The notes under the pieces were generated by a model that saw only the letters and a list, made by a program, of their open reading frames with translations, was not told where the DNA came from and did not search any database. A stretch of 64,000 nt of DNA from JAPLDB01 sp038230515 (GTDB lineage Bacteria; Bacteroidota; Bacteroidia; AKYH767-A; 2013-40CM-41-45), in assembly GCA_038230515.1 (NCBI GenBank), contig JBBRND010000014.1:39746-103745 (forward strand), given 5' to 3'. A program made the translations under genes and the position numbers. Below, in pieces: positions 54,852 to 62,200 of the stretch (position 1 is the first letter of the stretch; each line of letters starts with the position of its first letter).

Positions 54852-55089
54852 GAATGTTTGTGTGGAGCAAGTTGCAGGTTTGCTTTTTTACGCGGGTGCG
54901 GGTTGTGTTTGCATCAAATGTCGGGTCTCGCATGCACACAGGCAGCGCGCGAAGACCCAACAGCACGGGAATGTTTGTGTGGAGCAAGTTTCAGGTTTGC
55001 TTTTTTTACATGGGTAGGGGTTGTGTTTGCATGGAGCAAATGTCGGGTCTCGCATGCACACAGGCAGTGCGCGAAGACCCAACAGCACG
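54852..55089. repeat. Tandem duplication of about 120 bp carrying two REP-like hairpins
   Basis: Copies 54852-54968 and 54969-55089 match almost throughout (both begin GAATGTTTGTGTGGAGCAAG), apart from small changes such as GCATC versus GCATGGAGC. Each contains a hairpin: TGTCGGGTCTCGC ... GCGAAGACCCAACA at 54919-54962 and 55041-55084. Open frames across it are by-products. Confidence 0.85.
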
Positions 55090-55161
55090 GAATTTCTGAT
55101 AATTTGCTGTTTTTCGCAAATACTTCTGGAGAAATACGAAATACTTCGCGTGGTGAGTGAC

Positions 55162-55623
55162 GTTTATGATTTGGTGAAGATGGTTGATGATTCGGTGAGC
55201 ATGGTTTACGATCCGGTGAGAGCCGTTGGCCGACAGGATGGCAACACCGGCTGACAGGATGGCAACGTTTATGAGCCGGTGAACGTGGTTTATGATTCGG
55301 TGAAGGACGTTTGTGGTTTGGTGAGAGTCGTTTATGATTTGGTGAGCATGGTTTATGTTTTGGTGAGGATCGTTAGTCCATTGGTGAGCAATGTTAGTCC
55401 GCGCGTGAGAGCCGTTGATCCGCGGAAGAAGAAGGTGAAGCCGCGCGTGAGAGAGGTTGATGACCGGGTGAGAATGGTTGATGACGAGGTGAAAGAGGTT
55501 GGTCCGCTGATGACGAAGGTTAGTCCGCGCATTAGAGCCGTTGATTTGCGGAAGAGGAAGGTGAAGCCGCGCGTGAACGGGTTGCCGCTGCGGATGAAAG
55601 AAGTACTGCCGAGGGTTATGACT
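55162..55623. repeat. Intergenic 21-bp tandem array D (22 units)
   Basis: Twenty-two 21-bp units without a break in phase, plus-strand form GTT-TAT-GAT-TTG-GTG-AGC-ATG. The minus strand reads ATAAAC-N3-KCT-CAC, close to array C. A six-unit higher-order repeat is visible (units 12-14 versus 18-20). Unit 5 has an in-frame TGA on the plus strand; the minus-strand frame 55656-55006 stays open but is an artefact. The array follows the REP duplication and ends 35 bp before the acyltransferase stop. Confidence 0.88.
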
Positions 55624-55658
55624 TTTTACTGTTTGATGAGGATAAAAGGGGGGCAAAA

Positions 55659-56738
55659 TCAGTTGCGTACTTCCGCGGAATTTGAAACTATGGTGTACTG
55701 CTTCTTCATCCGGATAAATCTTTTCTCCAGCAATTCATAAGAAAGATAGGCGGACAAAACGGTGAGAGAAGGGATCAATACATAAAGTGAGGCAATCTTT
55801 AATTTATCTGACGGAAAAATAATCTTCGCGTAAATTTTAGAAAGATAAATAATAACCAGCGGATGTATTACGTACATGCCGTATGAAATGCGGCCGAAGA
55901 AATCAAAGAACTTATTTTCGAGAGAAATGATGGTGGCTGTATTTGTGCTAACATTCAAAATAATAATAATTGTGAAGATTGAAATGACCTGGTGGCTTAT
56001 GGCAGTGGGAATTGTGTACATTCCAAATGCAAACAACACGATGGCAGTCCAGCTTATCAGTTGAACAGATTTTGAATAAATCACGTTCATTATTTTCGTT
56101 TTTTGAAAATAAGCAATTGCACCAAGACATCCGATGGCAATGCAGTCGAACCTGTTGAAGAGAAGAAAAGACAATGCCAGCGTGGGCTCGCCTTCGGGTT
56201 TAATAGCAAACAGAAAAATTCTTACCCCTATTATCAGCAGGGAAAAAATTCCAATGGTTCGTCCGAGATGCTTTGATCTTTTTACGATGAGAGGATAAAA
56301 GATATAAAACTGTTCCTCTACACCGAGCGACCAATAATGAATTAAATAGGGGAGTGTGGTATCAAATACCATTGGAATGTTAGGCGCAAAAAAAATGTAA
56401 TAACCGATGCTTCCCGGCAATGCATGGCGATCGAAAAGAAGGATTGAAAGAACGGCTAATGCCATATAAGAATAATAGAGTGGCCATATCCTCAATATTC
56501 TTCGCGCATAAAACTTCTTCACGGAAATGCTTCCGGTTTCTTTTTCATTCAATAAAAGATAGGTGATAAGAAATCCGCTCAGCGTAAAAAAGATGGTAAC
56601 ACAGAATGTACCGAACTCAAACACGGAGGGAACAGGCAATTCAAAATAACCGTAGCATGTTCGCACATGAAATAACACCACTCCGAAAGCCGCAATTGCT
56701 CTCACACCATTCAGCCCTTTGAGATGGATGGATTCCAT
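55659..56738 (-). CDS. Acyltransferase family 3 (OafA/YrhL-like) membrane protein
   Basis: 359 residues with about ten membrane helices. Family signatures: GLNGVRAIAAFGVVLFHVR with the catalytic-type His at the end of helix 1, FFTLSGFLITYLLL, KKFYARRILRIWPLYY and YWSLGVEEQFYIFYPL. Such proteins O-acetylate or otherwise acylate extracellular polysaccharides or lipopolysaccharide. No SGNH domain is fused. It stands alone between the M43 protease gene and array D; the sugar acceptor is unknown. Confidence 0.9.
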   Translation of the reverse strand: MESIHLKGLNGVRAIAAFGVVLFHVRTCYGYFELPVPSVFEFGTFCVTIFFTLSGFLITYLLLNEKETGSISVKKFYARRILRIWPLYYSYMALAVLSILLFDRHALPGSIGYYIFFAPNIPMVFDTTLPYLIHYWSLGVEEQFYIFYPLIVKRSKHLGRTIGIFSLLIIGVRIFLFAIKPEGEPTLALSFLLFNRFDCIAIGCLGAIAYFQKTKIMNVIYSKSVQLISWTAIVLFAFGMYTIPTAISHQVISIFTIIIILNVSTNTATIISLENKFFDFFGRISYGMYVIHPLVIIYLSKIYAKIIFPSDKLKIASLYVLIPSLTVLSAYLSYELLEKRFIRMKKQYTIVSNSAEVRN

Positions 56739-56871
56739 CAGGAACCTGAGAGAAGTAAAAGAATCCTAAGCAAAAAACTGTATTGCACGAATTGTATCGT
56801 AAAATATTTTGATAGCGAAAAAGATTTACGAATACTTCTTAACGGATCAACTGATTCCGATCAGATACTCC

Positions 56872-58980
56872 TTATCTATTCAGCAGAAATTTCTGAACAA
56901 CGTTAGAGTTTCCGTCATCGAGGCGGATAAGATAAAGCCCATTGCTAAGCAATGAAAGATCGAACGCGGCATCCTTAGCGGGAAGCTTTACGATTTTCTG
57001 CAAAACATTTTTTCCCAATGCATCGCTTATGGTAACAGTTAGTGCGGATGTTTTCAATGCACTTGTATTTACCAAAATCGTTCCTGTAGTAGGGTTCGGA
57101 TAAATGCTGACTGATTTTCCATCCAGCGTTTCATTAATGCCCGTAAGGAAACTAAGATTCACATCATCAATATAGAGGTTGTTTTGATTGGCGTTAATAT
57201 TTCTGAACGTGATGATTGCATTGTCAGAAAAGTTAAACGGAGTAAGATCAAAAGTTTCCTCTCTCCATTGTGCCGCAGAAGCAGGAGTGAAGGGAGCAGT
57301 AGTTGCAGCAGCAGTGCTTAAAGAGTCAGACCATTTTTTATAGAGCGAAGTCCATGAAGCGCCACAGTCAGTAGATATCAGCACTTCGAGCGTATCAGAA
57401 TTTGCCGGAGTCTGATATGCATACGCTACCCAAAAAGTGAAGATGGGAACATTGCCGGGAGAAACAAGATTCACGTTCGGCATAATGAGATCGTCAATTG
57501 CTCCCGGTGCGGGATAGGAATAATTATTCATCTCAACAGACCATGTGGATTGATGATGCGGAGAAACACGTGTCCATGTAATTCCATGATCGTAATTTCC
57601 GTACGACCATCCGTTCACAGGGAAAAATTGATTCTGGAATCCCTGCACAATGGGTAGCGCCTGCCCGATAATAACGATGTTGAAAATATAAGTAGTAGTA
57701 TCATCATAAGGGTTCGGATCGGTAACACCGTTTGGCTGTGTTGGATAAACTTTCATTGTGTGAACTCCGCTGGTAACTGTAAGAGTTGGAAGAGTAACAT
57801 CAACGGAGTCGAGAGAATTTAGGGTGCCGCTCCATGAGTAAGAATTAACAGTGCCGTTGTCAATTGTGTATTTGATAACTGCGCTGCTGAGAGGACTGGT
57901 TCCGAAGTTTCTGAGTTTCACAACCGGATCGAAAACAGAATCGCAACGGATGGCAGAAGGAGTAGAAACGGAAGTAACGCCTGCATCATTCACACTCGAT
58001 ACGGGCTGACAGCCATCGGAAGTAAGTAGGGAAGAGTACGCAAGGTTATACAATGCAGCGTGCGCGCGAGTTGCCTGACCTTGAGTAAAAATATTTTTAC
58101 ATGCTTCGCTGCCATAGTCCATATAGTTCATAAACATATAGCCCGGAGCATTCGGTGAACAAGCATCAAGAGCAGGAAAAGTAGGGCAGGGGCTGCTTGT
58201 AGCATCTGCCTGATTAGGCGTGTCAGAAACGTGATCAGTTCCGGAGCATGCGCCACCATCATCGCCCCAGATGTGAAACAGGTTGAAACAATGCCCGCAC
58301 TCATGTGTAGCAACCCAACCCGTCAATCCGACCAGCGTGTAGTCAGTAACGTTTCCGAAAGTGTTGCTGTAATTGCTCTGCGGAAATTCTCCATAGCCAC
58401 CCAGACCAGCCGTAAGATCGCAAATCCAAAGGTTGAAATATTTTGAAACATCCCACGCATCCAATCCACCGCTTGAATAAAACTTAACCAAATCGTCCAC
58501 AGTAAACGGTCCGGCACTGGTTTGTCTTCTTTCTATTCCATTCGTAACCGCACCATTCGGATCGCGTTGCGCCAGGCAGAACTGAATGTTCGTGCTTGCA
58601 GCAATCGGTTTCCAGACTGCCGGTGTAAGATTAGTATCAGGAGCAGTTCTTCCGTAGTCCTCATTCAATGCCTGAATGGTATTCATGATCTGCTGATCAG
58701 AAATATTTTCTGCAGAGTTAGCATAAAGAACATGTACTACGACAGGGAGAACATCAGGAAGAAGAGAAGATTGCCGTTGGTTCGGATGTTCATCAATCCA
58801 CTTCTCAATTTTCAGTTCATCACTCTGCATTCTTTTTTCAAGACCCGGATCTTTTTTCTTCATGTATTCAAGATGTTCCATTGTGCCGCAATGATGGATG
58901 GTCTGTTCCTGCGCAAATATTTTAGCAGAGGAAATGCTTAGTACGAGAAGGAATGAGAGCAAAAAGTTAAGTGATTTCAT
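56872..58980 (-). CDS. M43-family (cytophagalysin/pappalysin-like) metalloprotease with T9SS sorting domain
   Basis: 702 residues. Signal peptide (about 1-23), propeptide-like region (about 25-90), then the zinc protease domain with HECGHCFNLFH at 226-236 (HExxHxxxxxH) and the Met-turn FMNYMDYGSEAC. The eighth position of the zinc motif is Asn, where Gly is usual in metzincins; zinc ligands are intact. A CARDB-like domain (DPVVKLRNFGTSPLSSAV), a MAM/CUB-like domain (about 470-610) and a T9SS sorting domain (VSIYPNPTTGTILV to QKFLLNR) follow. Secreted endopeptidase. Confidence 0.88.
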   Translation of the reverse strand: MKSLNFLLSFLLVLSISSAKIFAQEQTIHHCGTMEHLEYMKKKDPGLEKRMQSDELKIEKWIDEHPNQRQSSLLPDVLPVVVHVLYANSAENISDQQIMNTIQALNEDYGRTAPDTNLTPAVWKPIAASTNIQFCLAQRDPNGAVTNGIERRQTSAGPFTVDDLVKFYSSGGLDAWDVSKYFNLWICDLTAGLGGYGEFPQSNYSNTFGNVTDYTLVGLTGWVATHECGHCFNLFHIWGDDGGACSGTDHVSDTPNQADATSSPCPTFPALDACSPNAPGYMFMNYMDYGSEACKNIFTQGQATRAHAALYNLAYSSLLTSDGCQPVSSVNDAGVTSVSTPSAIRCDSVFDPVVKLRNFGTSPLSSAVIKYTIDNGTVNSYSWSGTLNSLDSVDVTLPTLTVTSGVHTMKVYPTQPNGVTDPNPYDDTTTYIFNIVIIGQALPIVQGFQNQFFPVNGWSYGNYDHGITWTRVSPHHQSTWSVEMNNYSYPAPGAIDDLIMPNVNLVSPGNVPIFTFWVAYAYQTPANSDTLEVLISTDCGASWTSLYKKWSDSLSTAAATTAPFTPASAAQWREETFDLTPFNFSDNAIITFRNINANQNNLYIDDVNLSFLTGINETLDGKSVSIYPNPTTGTILVNTSALKTSALTVTISDALGKNVLQKIVKLPAKDAAFDLSLLSNGLYLIRLDDGNSNVVQKFLLNR

Positions 58981-59092
58981 TTAAGTAGGTTAAATATTAA
59001 GAACCAAAGAAAGACAATTTTATTCTGATTGCGAAAAATATTCGGTGACAAACTCGCAAGCGGCTAATCCAAACTGAAGTTGTTTGTAAGTT

Positions 59093-59100
59093 TATTTTTG
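59093..59100 (+). promoter_or_regulatory. Candidate -7 box before the giant repeat protein
   Basis: TATTTTTG fits TAnnTTTG; no good -33 element. It would give a leader of about 130 nt before the ATG at 59240. The remaining 58981-59239 gap has only a weak GTCTC/GAGAC pairing (59143-59147 with 59180-59184). Confidence 0.35.
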
Positions 59101-59239
59101 ATACGTGAAAACAATTACTATTATTGGCAAAATTTTAACAAAGTCTCGCTGAGCTAAAAGCCAATCCACGAAAGCCCTGGAGACCATTCAATACAAACAA
59201 TCGAAAATAAATTCAAACAAACTCAAACCAAACGCCAAC

Positions 59240-62200
59240 ATGAAAAAAAGTTTACTGCTTCTGTCACTGATCTTTTTTATTTTAATCAGTCAACAAACCA
59301 TTGCACAAAATTGTAACCCTGCCATTAGTGGTGATGACACCGTTTGTGTAAGTAGCACAGCTTACCTGTATGAATCCACCTTTGGAACATTTGCAAGTTA
59401 TTTGTGGAGCGATGGCGAAACAACAAGCTATGTATATGTTCCACCCGGCAACTACACACTTACTACAACAACCGCTTTCGGTTGCTTTGGCACTGCCAGC
59501 TTTACAGTAATAGGTCAGCAGGAACCGCAGGTTTCTTTTACTACCACCGTAAACAACTCCAATGTAATTACGGTAAATACATCCACTAACGTCAGTTCAG
59601 CCGAATGGAATTGGGGCGATGGCAATTATAGTTACGGATTAGCCAGTAATCATGCTTACGCATTTGATGGACAGTACACCATCTGTTTAAATTCAACCGA
59701 TCAGCATCGTTATAATTTCTGCGAGGATAGAAGCTATTGCACAAGAGTAATCATTGGCACTCCAAACACAATACCTACAGATACCGGCTTTTACCATTAT
59801 TATAACAGTCCTGATTTTTCAAGTTACCTGGTAAGTAACGGCATTAAGGTTATTCAAAATCCTGTTGATAGCGGCTTTCTTTATTCATGTAAGTATGATG
59901 ATTGCAGTGATGGTTGCACTGAACCTGCTCTCTTGTCAACAGATAAAAACGGTAATCTTCTCTGGATTCGCTATTGGGATGATCTGGGCAACCGCGATAT
60001 TTACGACATGATTTATTTTGATTCAGGGTATGTTATAAGCTTTGGGTACAATAATTTGCGATCATCTTTAGGTACTTCCAATTACATGCTTCTTAAAATT
60101 GATTTGAATGGTAACCAGCAGTGGTCAAAGCAGGTCTATTCTGAGCAGCAAATGCTTGTTCCTTTTACAGATACCAAGTTTGCACAGGTATCCAACTATA
60201 ATTTTCAGTTGAATTTCTTCGATACGCAAGGCAACCTTATTGATACTGTGGAGTACGATCAAAACTATTATATTTCTAATTGGAGTAAAACTGCCGGTGG
60301 AAATATTCTCCTGAATGGATATTATGGAGATCAGTCCCCCCTGTATCACATGGCCATGCAACTGGACACCTCCGGAAATATTCTCTGGAACAGAACATTT
60401 TCTTATCAGGGAAACTCTTATAGCAATGGTAAGCCAACCGAAGCATATAATGGCGATTTATTATTTCCCGGTAATTATGTATACGGCAGTACCGCACTTA
60501 TCAGAGGTTATTATTTAGTTCGTCTTGATCCTGATGGTAGTTTAATTTCCGCTTATTCATTGCCCTGGCAGGGAGAGCACAATGCTTACGTGGCACCCAA
60601 TTCCCGCATTGCTATTGCTTCCACAAATTACAGCAACGATTCGTTAAAGATACTTACGCTTGACAATACTTATGCTGCGGTTTCAGCCAAGTCCATTAAC
60701 ATCACTTCACCTTTAAGCAACATCAGAACCCTTGACGGCAATATTGCTGTTACTTATGATCCGAGTTATTTATACAAAACTACTTTGGAGGGTTTGCATC
60801 AATGTTATGATTCAGCCATTACGCCTGCAATTGCTCCAAGAGCACTCATTGTGGATAGTATCGTATTTAACAGGCAAGCACCATTTGTTGCCGTTTATGA
60901 TACCAATTATCTATCTCATGCAGTTACTCCATTTGATACTACGCTCTGTTTTCAATGTACTGCTACAGCATCTATTCAGCATACCGGTGATTCCATCCTT
61001 TGTTCCGGTGAAACATTGGATCTCAATGCCAACGCAGGGGACTACCAATATTCATGGAGCAATGGAAGTCATTCAAATCAAATTACAGTTCAGGATTCTG
61101 GAACCTATACGCTAACAGTTTCTGATTACCATGGCTGTACTGCCACTGCTTCCATTCAAATTGTTCAAGGGGCTGTTTTGCATCCGTTTTTTGGCATTGC
61201 CATTATTTCAGGCAATTTCTGTGAAGGTGATGACTTTTTTCTTCAGGTAGCTGATTCTAATCAACAAATAATAACTTCGTATTTATGGGATACAGGTGAA
61301 ACCACTAATCAAATAAGTGCGAATAGTAGCGGAACTTACACTGTAATTCTCACAGATGCGTATGGCTGTACAACCACCGGGTCAATTAACATAACTATGA
61401 ACCCTGTATCTCCAGCCGTAACTATTACAGGAAACCTTAATATATGTGCAGGTCAAACAACAGAACTTTGTCTTTTTTACACTGATAATGGAACGGGTCC
61501 ATATACTTACAGTTGGCCTTTCGGAGAATCACCTGATTCATGTATTACAGTAGGGGCTGGTAGTTATGATTTGTATGTTTATAATAGCTTTGGATGTCAG
61601 GAATATGTGCAGCCGGTAACCGTTATAGAAAATCCACTTCCTGCCGTAAATGCCGGCACTTATTCACCTGTATGCATTGATGCGGGAATAGTCACATTGA
61701 CAGGAACCCCTTCAGGAGGTACATTCAGTGGTGCAGGAGTATCAGGCAGCACATTCGATCCTGCTTTAGCTGGCGCAGGTTCACACGATATTACCTACTC
61801 ATATACTGATGGGAATGGTTGCAGTAATGACTCCACCACTACCATCATTGTATATGACTTGCCTATTGTATATGCAGGATCATATTTTGATGTATGTATT
61901 GATGTATCTTCTGTTTCGTTAGCAGGATCTCCATCGGGCGGAACCTTTAGTGGAAGCGGAGTTGTGGGAAATACATTTATTCCTTCAACGGCAGGAGCAG
62001 GTTCGCATATCATTACCTATTCATACATAAATGGGAATACGGGTTGCAGTAATTCAGACACTGCAACCATTGTAGTAAATGCCTTACCAATTGTGGACGC
62101 AGGAACTTATGGCCCATTTTGCATTGATGGTTCAACCGTTACCCTTACAGGTACACCTGCGGGTGGAACATTTGTAGGCACTGGTGTAACAGGAAATACA

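Noticed and set aside
55162..55623. CRISPR array
   Set aside because: Every unit is similar along its full 21 bp; there is no alternation of constant repeats and unique spacers, and no cas gene nearby.
55006..55656. 216-codon minus-strand open frame rich in His and Asn
   Set aside because: It spans array D and part of the REP duplication and is a periodic artefact.
58275..58305. Defective zinc motif in the M43 protease
   Set aside because: HECGHCFNLFH has Asn in place of Gly at the eighth position, but all three His and the Glu are present, and I recall similar variants among Bacteroidota M43 enzymes.
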